Positions 45,025 to 53,340 of a stretch of DNA of 64,000 bases are shown one piece after another (position 1 is the first letter of the stretch; each line of letters starts with the position of its first letter). Below the pieces are notes generated by a model. That model was not told the DNA's origin and ran no database searches. It saw nothing but the letters and a program-made list of their open reading frames with translations. A program made the position numbers and the translations under genes. The stretch is from Phyllobacterium sophorae (GTDB taxonomy: Bacteria; Pseudomonadota; Alphaproteobacteria; Rhizobiales; Rhizobiaceae), in assembly GCF_003010965.1 (NCBI RefSeq), contig NZ_PGGM01000015.1, positions 1 to 64,000 of the forward strand, in the 5' to 3' direction.

Positions 45025-45056
45025 GGAGGGGGATCACCCGCCCGCAGGGCCGGCGG
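45025..45056. repeat. GC-rich repeat, copy 2
   Basis: GGAGGGGGATCACCCGCCCG followed by CAGGGCCGGCGG repeats 41058-41090 with few changes. It lies about 100 bp before the ArdC start. Confidence 0.55.
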
Positions 45057-45263
45057 AAAATCCGCGCATGCGGATCCGCGCCGGTTCTGCACGACGCAGC
45101 GCGGCGTTGGGCAAAGCCCGCGACGGCAAGGCGGAAGAACGGGGACACCCCCGCAGGATGGTTGCAAAAGAGGGGGAGGCCCCTGATACGCGGTGGTGAT
45201 CCGGCGAGCCGAAAGGCCAGGCCGGAGCCTCAGTGCATTATGGAGGAATGTCGCGCTTGCGCG

Positions 45264-45554
45264 TCAGTTCGGGAGAACCGGTTTGATGTCGCCGGCGAGG
45301 ATCATTTCGGCAAATTCGTCGAAGTCCTCGATGTTCATCAGGAAGACGTTGTGGCCGGTCAGTTTCAGTGTTTCGGTAAGGCGCATGAGCACCGGGCCAT
45401 CCGCCGCGGCGACAAGTGCCTTGCCGGCAGGCGGGTTTTGCTGATCCATGGAAGGAGCAAAGGCAATGGACTTGCCGTCAACGAGCGACATATGGAAGTA
45501 GCCAAAATCGTCTTGCTTGAGAAAATCGCGCAAATCGTCAGAGTGCTGTGCCAT
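45264..45554 (-). CDS. Hypothetical plasmid protein
   Basis: A 96-residue acidic protein (MAQHSDDLRDFLKQDDFGYF, TGHNVFLMNIEDFDEFAEMI). The ATG at 45554 is taken since the frame upstream looks unrelated. It is likely a leading-region gene of unknown role. Confidence 0.55.
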   Translation of the reverse strand: MAQHSDDLRDFLKQDDFGYFHMSLVDGKSIAFAPSMDQQNPPAGKALVAAADGPVLMRLTETLKLTGHNVFLMNIEDFDEFAEMILAGDIKPVLPN

Positions 45555-45784
45555 GGCCCGAGTTTTAAAATGATTTGGTCTGGTCGGGCAAGCGTTCACG
45601 GTAACGCCTTGTTTACCATAAACTCCTAGGGTTAGTCCGGAGCGCGATTGGTAAGGTGTACGCACGACTGTTTTTTCGAAAGAGCGATCGCCACCCGAAT
45701 GGGCCGAGACTGCTTTGAGGCTCGGCGCGCAGCATAGAGCGCGGTCGCGAAGCGGCTTGCCCGGCATATCTATCGCCATCAATG

Positions 45785-45993
45785 TAGCGCAGCTCGCGTG
45801 CTGATTGGTGGACGATCGGAAAGCGAGACCTCCAATTCAGGCCGCGCCGCGATAGAAGGCGGATGTCGCCGGCATCGATCCGGACGGCTAGTCGTTAGCC
45901 ATCGTGGTTGATTTCATGAAACCACCTGTCGCTGGTCGGCGCCAGGCCTACCAGCTTCGGCAAGCAAGGTTTAATGTAGGTCGGCATCGTCAT
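45785..45993 (-). pseudogene. Fragment of ATP-dependent DNA ligase gene
   Basis: Minus-strand reading gives MTMPTYIKPCLPKLVGLAPT, RWFHEINHDG, a TAA in place of the usual Tyr, then RLAVRIDAGDIRLLSRRGLN. This is the start of a ligase adenylation domain. The catalytic Lys of the K-x-D-G motif is Asn here (INHDG). The rest of the gene is missing. Confidence 0.75.
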
Positions 45994-46097
45994 ATCGGCG
46001 TGATTTTAGCGGATTTTTCGAAGTTGCAGGCTGCAATTCCTTGACACAGCGAGGCGGACGCCTCGCGCTGAGCGGGAAAACGCGCTATATATACCTT

Positions 46098-46265
46098 ATG
46101 GCAAAAACAACGACACAATCGACGGTGACGGTACGCAACTCGAAGACGGGGAAATTCGTCACCGTGCGCGGCGCTGGCTCGCTAAAAGGCAGCGATTTGC
46201 AGATCAAGAAGGGCGTCGACCTGACCAAGCCTATCGCTTCCCAGACCTTGAAGCGCAAGGGCTGA
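46098..46265 (+). CDS. Small basic protein, putative antitoxin of the PIN-domain gene
   Basis: A 55-residue basic protein (TVTVRNSKTGKFVTVRGAGS) that starts 8 bases before the PIN-domain toxin gene and reads the same way. It does not look like AbrB, Phd or RHH antitoxins. Coupling to the toxin gene suggests an antitoxin role. Confidence 0.55.
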   Translation: MAKTTTQSTVTVRNSKTGKFVTVRGAGSLKGSDLQIKKGVDLTKPIASQTLKRKG

Positions 46266-46272
46266 GCGGTCC

Positions 46273-46701
46273 TTGCCGGGAGTTCTGCTCGATACGCATG
46301 CGCTCTATTGGCTGGTGAGCGGGGAACAGGCGCTTTCCGAAGACGCCCTAATCGCCATTGGTGAAAACCAGGAAGCCGGAACCCTCTACGTGTCTCCGAT
46401 CACTGCATGGGGATTGTCGCTTGCTGCACGTAAGCGGAACAACGCGCCTCAACTAGGTGATGGAACCGTGGGGAAGTGGTTTCGCGACGCGGTGCGGGCG
46501 ACGACTGCGAAAGTCGCCCCGATCAACCAGACGGTTGCAATAGAGGCTGCTGAAGTGGTCACGGCGACGGGTCACAAGGACCCGGGAGATTGTTACCTGA
46601 TCGCGACCGCGCGTGTCCGGAAGATTCCAATCATCTCTCGCGATACCGTCATGGTCGGTATGGCCGATCGACCGAATTACCTCGATCTCATCCGATGCTA
46701 G
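46273..46701 (+). CDS. PIN-domain VapC-like toxin, probably impaired
   Basis: A 142-residue PIN domain beginning with a TTG codon. The first catalytic Asp is in LLDTHALYWLVSG, and the later acidic residues are in HKDPGDCYLIATA. The conserved Glu that normally follows Trp in the WE motif is Gly here (TAWGLSLA), so RNase activity is probably reduced. It pairs with the small upstream gene. Confidence 0.72.
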   Translation: MPGVLLDTHALYWLVSGEQALSEDALIAIGENQEAGTLYVSPITAWGLSLAARKRNNAPQLGDGTVGKWFRDAVRATTAKVAPINQTVAIEAAEVVTATGHKDPGDCYLIATARVRKIPIISRDTVMVGMADRPNYLDLIRC

Positions 46702-47351
46702 ACTGGTTGGGCACGACCAATCGTCGCCGAATCAGGTTCTGACACGCGAACCAATGCCGCCGCCTTCGGATCATAGACATAGCTGGTGATGCTTCCGTCC
46801 CTGATTTTCTCTACTGCCTCAGCCCGGACAGCGATTCAAGTCTGCCGAGGTGCTGATGCCTACAAGGGCGACGTGCCGCTTATCGTTGCCGTTGCAGAAC
46901 GGCGGATCGAGCAGCTTACCGAAACAGGCATCATCGACGCTGATTTCGACAATCTGAAGCTCAAACCGAGGACATCCCAACCAGCATCGTATTACGAACT
47001 GTGCGACGGCGTTGAGCACGCTCATGGTCATCGTGCCGGCCCGAGCTGGTGAGGTCGGCGCTGCAGGTATCCGCAGCAGAGATGCTGCGGATACCTGGAA
47101 TGGGCGGACGGGACTGGCACAAGATTACAAAAGGGTTGGGGCGAGACCCATACCCTGACCTAAAGAAGCGTCGCTGACCTTGAATCCCGCCTGAAGTGCT
47201 GGAATTCGCGATAAGCGAACGACGAGCGTGAGAGCAGGATGCATTTAGGATAAGTAGAAGCGTCGAAGACCTCGCAATGATGATGCTTGGCAACGGCGCG
47301 GTTAGGCCGGTGCCAAATTCATGATGGCCTAAAGTGGATGCGTCGCAACTG
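46702..47351. other. Remnant-rich stretch
   Basis: No intact gene is supported. Short protein-like pieces occur on both strands, and 47069-47185 duplicates 13655-13770. It marks the border between plasmid backbone and the mosaic catabolic region. Confidence 0.4.
47069..47185 (+). repeat. Gene-end fragment repeated at 13655-13770
   Basis: The second copy of the roughly 116-bp 3'-end repeat. It reads SAAEMLRIPGMGGRDWHKI and ends KKRR-stop at the same place as the first copy. Parent gene unknown. Confidence 0.6.
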
Positions 47352-47408
47352 TCAGATGTCCAGTGGCGGCTTGAACCCCCCGAACTCACGCTCAACAAGC
47401 GCAGCGAA
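47352..47408 (-). pseudogene. 3' end of an amidase gene
   Basis: Minus-strand codons read FAALVEREFGGFKPPLDI then TGA, almost the C-terminus of the intact amidase at 53341-54834 (FAALVEREFGGFRPPLL). Only 19 codons remain, directly abutting the MetE-like fragment that runs the other way. Confidence 0.65.
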
Positions 47409-47412
47409 ACTA

Positions 47413-47898
47413 ATATTCCATTTCTTTCCAGAGAAAGCCGAAAAGATCGGCGTGGCTGCAATCGAGGAACTGGCCGACGGCATTTCGGTTCCGTTGGTCC
47501 TGCACACCAACTATGGCTCCTCATTCGGCTCCACAAACAAGCAGCGCCACGACGGCTATCGCGAGGTGCTCGAGATCATGTCTCGCATCGTCGGAATCGA
47601 CGGCATCAGCATGGAGTACGAGGAGCCTCGCTACACCGGAGATCTGCTGAAGGCATGCGGAGACAAGCATGTCATTGTGGGTCTGCTGAATCTCGGCACG
47701 TACGACGTCGAAACTCCTGAAAACATTGCTGCGCGCATTCGTGATGCCCTCAACTTTGTTCCCCTAGAACGACTTCATCCGAGCACGGATGGCGGCATGT
47801 GGCATTTCCCCAAGGACATCGCGTTCGCCAAACTAAAGGCGCTGGTCGAGGGCACAGCGATCGTCCGTTCCGAGCAACGGCCTCTCCTAAAGCCATAG
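47413..47898 (+). pseudogene. C-terminal fragment of a MetE-like methyltransferase
   Basis: About 161 codons of the C-terminal half of a cobalamin-independent methionine synthase-like barrel (FFPEKAEKIGVAAIEELADG, ISMEYEEPRYTGDLL, HPSTDGGMWHFP). The N-terminus is missing and no start fits. The zinc ligands are changed: HTN replaces HVC, and STDGG replaces CSDCG seen in the paralogue at 48890. It therefore belonged to a non-zinc subclass or had already decayed. Confidence 0.68.
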
Positions 47899-47902
47899 CG
47901 CG

Positions 47903-48712
47903 ATGCTGCTCTCACCTGACAACGCTCTGAGGATGGTCGGGACGGGTCCCAGAACGCTGGTCCTCGTTCACGGATTTGGGGACGACATGTCCGCATTTTC
48001 CGGACTTTTGACCACAGGCGTAGCCGACCAGTTTCGCCTTCTCCTCGTCGACTTGCCGGGTTTTGGCTCACGTCCTGCGCGGGACGGCGTGCTTTCAATC
48101 GCCAAGCACGGAAGGTTTCTGGCGGAGCTGATAATCCGCGCTTGTCCGGGTTCGTCAGTGGGCCTGGTCGGCCATTCGGTCGGGTCGATGATTGCCGTAG
48201 AAGCAATCCGTCATCTCGGAAGAGGTGCTGCCGGGCTCTTTTCCATTGAGGGAAACCTGACGCGGCACGACCTGTACTTCACAGGAAAGGCCGCCTCGCA
48301 CAGCGATCCGGCGGCGCTCAAGAGTGCTTTCCTGAAAGAGCTCGATCAACTTGCACAAGGCGATCCGACACTCGCCAGATACCGTCAAGCAGTCGATGGA
48401 GCCGATCCGAGGAGTCTATGGGAATTGGCGCTCGATACTATTCGGACGAGCGAGGCGCTTGCGCCGGGAGAGCCGCTGCGGGCTCTCGGTGTATCATGTC
48501 TCTATTATTGGAATCCAGAGAACACGAACCCCGAAACGGCAATCTGGATAAGAGAAAGGGGCCTGGCGAACCGGACTATCGCCGGAGCCAGCCACTGGCC
48601 GATGATCGACGATGCGTCACGCGTCGCGGCCGAATTGACTGCATTCTTCAACGAAGTCTACGGCACGCCGGGTGGCCGACGGAGACCGAAGACGAGGAGT
48701 GACGATTTTTGA
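47903..48712 (+). CDS. Alpha/beta hydrolase
   Basis: A 269-residue alpha/beta-hydrolase with oxyanion-hole HGFGDD, nucleophile elbow GHSVGS, and catalytic His in ASHWPM near the end. It starts five bases after the MetE-like fragment's stop. Substrate unknown; an ester or C-C bond hydrolase is possible. It looks intact. Confidence 0.75.
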   Translation: MLLSPDNALRMVGTGPRTLVLVHGFGDDMSAFSGLLTTGVADQFRLLLVDLPGFGSRPARDGVLSIAKHGRFLAELIIRACPGSSVGLVGHSVGSMIAVEAIRHLGRGAAGLFSIEGNLTRHDLYFTGKAASHSDPAALKSAFLKELDQLAQGDPTLARYRQAVDGADPRSLWELALDTIRTSEALAPGEPLRALGVSCLYYWNPENTNPETAIWIRERGLANRTIAGASHWPMIDDASRVAAELTAFFNEVYGTPGGRRRPKTRSDDF

Positions 48713-48889
48713 CCTCGTCGGAGCACGGGCTACAGCTACAGGTATCCGATTCTAAACAAGAGTGGATTGCTCCTGGAAACGCAGCCGGTCGACGAGAAAG
48801 CCTAAACCAGACTCACCTCTGTGGACGTTAAGAAGCTTCCTCCCCCGAGAAGGTTGCGCCGTCCGACCTCAGTTTTTAGGGACCCGTAC

Positions 48890-49947
48890 ATGCCTATCCA
48901 ACCTCTTACCACCCAAATCGTCGGAAGCTATACCAAGCCGCATTGGCTGGCGCGACACTTGAAAATGCGGGCGCTCGATGGAAGCTGGTGGCGTCCCGAC
49001 CCTGACGTTTTGGCGGAGGCGAAGCACGACGCTGCGCTTCTAGCCCTCTACGAACAGGAGCGAGCTGGTCTCGATCTGGTAAACGACGGAGAGGCGCAAC
49101 GCGCCTCCTATGATCGACACTTTCTTAAATGCCTGACCGGCATCGATTATACCCATCCAGACCACATTACCACGAGCTCCGAAGTGACGAGCTTTAAGAC
49201 GGACTCGACAGGCCTAGATGAATATTTCAGTAATAGCGCGACGAAAGCCCGTGTTGTCTCGGAAATTTCCTGGGCCGGCCCTTTAACCGTCGACGAGCTC
49301 GAATTCACAAAGGCTCACGCAAGTCGCCCGGTAAAGGCAAACCTTGTGGGTCCGATAACGCTTGCCGGTCAAGTCAGCGATCATGCCTATGGCGATGAAA
49401 AAGCTCTGGTAATCGCAATTGCAAAAGCGCTCCATCAGGAGCTGCTCGCGCTTCAGAACGCTGGTGCCGACGTTCTTCAGATCGACGAGCCATACTTCCA
49501 AACGAGACTGAGTGCTGCTCGGAAATACGGACGTGAGGCGATCGAAACGCTGGTGAAGAGCATCGAAGTGCCGGTGATCGTCCACGTGTGTTATGGCTAC
49601 GCCCTGGCTCACAAGATAAAGAAGGTCAGCCCGACCTACCCGGAAGTGCTGGAAATTCTGGCTGACTGCCCGATCCAGGGCATCAGCCTCGAATATGGCA
49701 ACCGAAACACAATCCAAACATCCTGCGCTATTGCGGGTCTAAACACATCGTACTTGGACTGCTGGATCTGGCGAACCGGGAAATCGAGACCCCGGAACAT
49801 GTTGACTACAGGATGCGCTTGCGATCGTTCCTCCCGAGCGCCTCCATCCATGTTCGGATTGCGGCATGTGGAACTTGCCGCGGCAGGTCGCTTTCGGAAA
49901 GGTCAGCGCCCTCGTCGCTGGGACAAATCTCGTGCGCCAACAAATTT
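48890..49947 (+). pseudogene. MetE-like methyltransferase gene with frameshifts
   Basis: The ATG at 48890 begins a protein similar to the C-terminal half of MetE (TTQIVGSYTKPHWL, LVNDGEAQRASY, QIDEPYFQTRLS, VHVCYGYALAHK). After GISLEYG, near 49700, the continuation moves to a second frame (NILRYCGSKHIVLGLLDLAN, about 49715-49815) and then to a third (ERLHPCSDCGMW to a TAA at about 49947). Zinc ligands (HVC and CSDCG) are intact, so the gene decayed recently, or these are sequencing errors. Confidence 0.7.
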
Positions 49948-50016
49948 AAAAACCCGGACGGCCTCCGTGAGATACAATCAGTGCCGTGCCGGTCTCACAT
50001 CTCAGAAAGAAGAACC

Positions 50017-50385
50017 ATGCAGACTCAACGTAAAGAACCGGTCTATTTCGATAGCGGCAAGTTTCTTCACCGGTCGGACGCGGTGGTCTATAACGGCGTC
50101 GTCTATTTGTCGGGTATCAAGTCGCCGAACAAGACCGCTTCCGGAGCCGAACAGACGAAAGACGTTTTGAGTGAAATCGACCGAAGGCTGGCCGAGGTCG
50201 GAACAGATAAATCCAGATTGCTTTCGGCGACGATCTGGATGCCCGAAGTCATCCGCGACGTCGGGGAACTAAACGCAGTATGGAATGAGTGGCTTACCCC
50301 AGGCCGACGGCCGGCACGCTCTTGCGTTCAATCGGTCCTACAGGGGCACTCCCTCGTCGAAATTGCGGTGATCGCAGCGGTTTAG
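50017..50385 (+). CDS. RidA family enamine/imine deaminase
   Basis: A 122-residue RidA-fold protein (VVYNGVVYLSG, TKDVLSEIDRRLAEVG, SVLQGHSLVEIAVIAAV). RidA-like proteins hydrolyse reactive enamines and imines made by PLP enzymes and amino acid oxidases. The usual arginine near the end is not clearly present, so it may be a divergent subgroup. It converges with the D-amino-acid-dehydrogenase-like gene that would make imines. Confidence 0.8.
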   Translation: MQTQRKEPVYFDSGKFLHRSDAVVYNGVVYLSGIKSPNKTASGAEQTKDVLSEIDRRLAEVGTDKSRLLSATIWMPEVIRDVGELNAVWNEWLTPGRRPARSCVQSVLQGHSLVEIAVIAAV

Positions 50386-50403
50386 TGCAAAGGCACCCGA
50401 CGA

Positions 50404-51690
50404 TCAGTGGGGTGCCTTGCCTGTCGGCGACGTTCTCTGTCGGGCGAAGCGCCGCGGTGAGAAGGCCGTATTTTCCTCTGCGGCAGGATCGATTATCAGT
50501 TGCGTCACGAGACGAGCCGTTTCGGGAGCAGAGGCAAACCCCATGTGCCCGTGACCGAATGCATGAACAACGTCCGCCGAACGTCTGCTTCGCCCAATAG
50601 CGGGCTTCCCATCGGGCAACGACGGACGGCGCCCCATCCATTTCGATACATGCCGCTCCGGTCCTTCGCCTAAGGCGGGAAACGCCTCGGTCACCAGCTC
50701 GTGAAGGATCTTAAAGCGCAAGGGGTCTGCTGGCGCATCCAGGCCGGAAAAATCCACTTGTCCGGTGCTCTTGGTGCCGGAAGCAACCTTCCTCACGGTG
50801 ATCTTCCGATCCGTGAGTAGGAGCGGGTATCGAAGATCTGGGCCTTCACCGGAAATGATGATGTGATGTCCGCGCTCCGCTTCCAGCGGAATCCTGTCAC
50901 CAACCAAGGCTGCGAGTTCGGCGGACCATGCACCCGCCGAGATCACGGCCTTATCGCATTCAACCTGACCATGATCCGTCTTCACGGCCGCAAGCCGGCC
51001 GCCATCGAAAACGAAATCGAGTGCATTGGCCTTCAGATAGCGAACGCCGTTGGCGAACAGGAATTTTGCAACTTCCGCAACGAATGGGCCAGGATCAAGT
51101 GCATGACCTCCGTCAACGAGCACGCCAAACCGATATCCGTCGGGCGCATTCGGTTCCCTGAGCCGCAGCTCCTGCTCGTCAAGCTCTGTCCATGTTGCTC
51201 CCATCTCTCGACGAAGCGCCCAAGGGAGTACCTCGCGCGAATATGCTTCTCGACTGCGGTAGAGGTACAGGAGCCCACTCGCCTCAACAAGATGCGGCGC
51301 GCCGATCTGCCGGGCAACCTCTTGATGGAGGTTCGGGCAGCTCCCAACCATGGAGCTGAGCGCAACAGCTGTAGACCGTACACGGCTCTCGGTCGCGCCA
51401 TTCCATAGAAAGCTCAACAGCCATGGCGTAAGTTTCGGCAGCCGCCATTTGTCGATCGTCAAAGGGCTCTTTGGATCGAGAAGGAACTTCGGGACTTGCT
51501 TCCAAAGTCCCGGCATGGCGCCCGGCAAGACCAGGCTTGCACTGAGCCATCCGCCGTTCCCAAAGCTCGATGCTCTGGTACTTCCCGGTTCAGCAGGATC
51601 AATGAGGGTGACGGTGTACCCTGATTGAAGGAGTGAATACGCCGACATAACACCGATTACGCCGGCACCAATTATCGCTACACGAGGCAT
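50404..51690 (-). CDS. FAD-dependent D-amino acid dehydrogenase-like oxidoreductase
   Basis: A 428-residue DadA-like protein with the FAD motif VAIIGAGVIGVMSAYSLLQS, RASSFGNGGWLS, and a C-terminal HAFGHGHMGFASAPETARLV substrate/FAD segment. It would oxidise an amino acid to an imino acid. A RidA gene lies on each side, supporting that chemistry. Exact substrate unknown. Confidence 0.82.
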   Translation of the reverse strand: MPRVAIIGAGVIGVMSAYSLLQSGYTVTLIDPAEPGSTRASSFGNGGWLSASLVLPGAMPGLWKQVPKFLLDPKSPLTIDKWRLPKLTPWLLSFLWNGATESRVRSTAVALSSMVGSCPNLHQEVARQIGAPHLVEASGLLYLYRSREAYSREVLPWALRREMGATWTELDEQELRLREPNAPDGYRFGVLVDGGHALDPGPFVAEVAKFLFANGVRYLKANALDFVFDGGRLAAVKTDHGQVECDKAVISAGAWSAELAALVGDRIPLEAERGHHIIISGEGPDLRYPLLLTDRKITVRKVASGTKSTGQVDFSGLDAPADPLRFKILHELVTEAFPALGEGPERHVSKWMGRRPSLPDGKPAIGRSRRSADVVHAFGHGHMGFASAPETARLVTQLIIDPAAEENTAFSPRRFARQRTSPTGKAPH

Positions 51691-51846
51691 TTTCTAATCT
51701 CTACCTTTCGCGGCTGTCCCGCAGATGTCTTGGCTTCCCGACAAACCTGTTCGTCGAAAAGCCCGCCCCGCACTGGGGTGTTCCGCAATTGTTCGGTCGA
51801 ACGCCCGCCTCTGCCAAATACAAGAAGAGACGGGTTACCTAAGCTT

Positions 51847-52215
51847 TCAGACTGAGATCTCGTCACGACGCACCGCAATGACGGAGATCTCCACCGCCGT
51901 CTGCTCGGCCAGGACAGCACCGACGCAGGCGCGCTGCGGCCAATGGCGTTGATCCTCGCCTATCCATTCGATCCAAATCTTGTCGAATTCGTTTTTCCGC
52001 GACATGTCGGCGAGATAGACCGTCGCGGAAAGAATACAGCTCTTGTCGCTCCCAAGCGCGTCAAGTTGTTCCTCGAGGCGAGACAGCAAATCCGGGCTTT
52101 GAAGGACCAGATCAGCCTTTCGATCATGAGCAACTGTTGCAATAAAGAGAAGAGATCCGAAAGCCGAGCCGGCAGATCGGCCGGGTGCCTTACCAGGAAG
52201 ACGCTGTATTTCCAT
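51847..52215 (-). CDS. RidA family enamine/imine deaminase
   Basis: A second 122-residue RidA protein (SAFGSLLFIATVAHD, LGSDKSCILSATVYLADMS, CVGAVLAEQTAVEISVIAV). The start at 52215 is the family start; the frame continues upstream into remnant DNA. It lies upstream of the DadA-like gene on the same strand and probably shares its transcript. Confidence 0.8.
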   Translation of the reverse strand: MEIQRLPGKAPGRSAGSAFGSLLFIATVAHDRKADLVLQSPDLLSRLEEQLDALGSDKSCILSATVYLADMSRKNEFDKIWIEWIGEDQRHWPQRACVGAVLAEQTAVEISVIAVRRDEISV

Positions 52216-52369
52216 ATGATTGCTCCGATTCTGGTTGACGGTCGACGAGCAGCCGACCAAAACGTGTGGGATGATGCGGCTCGGTCGCCACTGCCAGTTG
52301 ACGGCCTTCGAAAGGCTGTTTGCCTTTATGACCGCGTGCCAACCGCACCACGAAGTAGGCGACAGGAAA

Positions 52370-52747
52370 CTAACTCTCGGCCGTACCGTCATCGATGTAA
52401 GTGACATCTCCGACCTGCGCGCGTCGAAGGACCTGACGGTAGTGGCCGAGCTTGGCCCCGAATCTTTGATGCCGGATTGCCCAACCGCCGCCATGCAAGA
52501 ACAGAATGACCGCATCTGACTTCACGTTGCGAGGCCGATAGATTCGGATCTCTCGCTCTCCGCCCAGAATGGGGATCCTCCGGTTCTCAATGTCCGCGAT
52601 GGCCGGCGCTCCGTCGGACCAATACGATGCCAGGCGATCTTGCTGCCGGCGGTTCCCGATCAACGCATCGGGAACCCCACCGTCAGCCTCTTGAAGCTCC
52701 TTGTGCTTCTTGATCGCCGCCAACATGTCTGGGTCGATCGTCGTCAT
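52370..52747 (-). pseudogene. Truncated alpha/beta hydrolase (HSL type)
   Basis: From the ATG at 52747 it gives REIRIYRPRNVKSDAVILFL and HGGGWAI, the oxyanion-hole motif of hormone-sensitive-lipase-type hydrolases, then loses similarity after about 90 residues and stops at 125. The catalytic Ser, Asp and His are gone. Confidence 0.65.
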
Positions 52748-52855
52748 GTTCTTGCTTCCTTCGGTATTGCGTTGCTCGCTTGCGCCATCTGATCCCTGCA
52801 GACGCCGCGACATGTGGGCGTCGTCTGCAGCATTTGCGCGGTCAGTGGTCGTCAA

Positions 52856-53122
52856 GCGGCGTTCCAATCACAAGCCGTCCGCGAATCCTGTCTACCGAAA
52901 GGTTCTGCACAAGTTTCATGAGGAGGACCTGGCCTCGTATTCATCGCCGTGGTTACCGGCCATCAAGAGAACGCTTGGCCCCTCTCCATTCTTGAATACG
53001 ACGACCGGCACGGGGATCCAGCCGTGGCCGGTGTCGTTTCCGGAATAGGGTACTCGGATATACCCTTGGGAGCGGCCTTCGCGCTCCAGATCGATGTCTG
53101 TCCAGACGCTGGTAGAACTCAT
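52856..53122 (-). pseudogene. Truncated DoeB/aspartoacylase-like deacylase
   Basis: The ATG at 53122 opens VWTDIDLEREGRSQGYIRVP and VLLMAGNHGDEYE, the zinc-site start of the ectoine-degradation deacetylase DoeB and related aspartoacylases. A one-base deletion then shifts to VLLMKLVQNLSVDRIRGRLV, which ends at 52856. About 80 of some 330 residues remain. Confidence 0.68.
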
Positions 53123-53340
53123 TGTTGCTTCCTCTTCGTTTGCTAAGGAATGCCGACAGTCCGAGAGGATTGGTCCGTCGGCACGGGCGAGCTTTGTCTC
53201 TTGCTGTCGGCTTCATGGATGGCCCACTCTTCACCGGCTGGGCTGATCTCTGCCGGATCGCCGGTCATGCCAGCGATCCGGGAACTGAACACGTTGACGT
53301 AGAGCAACGTGGGAAAACTCACGAATTCCGCCGCGTCGGG
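53123..53340. other. Short spacer
   Basis: A 218-bp stretch between the DoeB-like remnant and the amidase end. No gene is seen. Confidence 0.4.

Noticed and set aside
49813-50016. N-terminal extension of the first RidA protein
   Set aside because: The frame passes through the decayed MetE-like 3' end; RidA similarity begins at the ATG at 50017.
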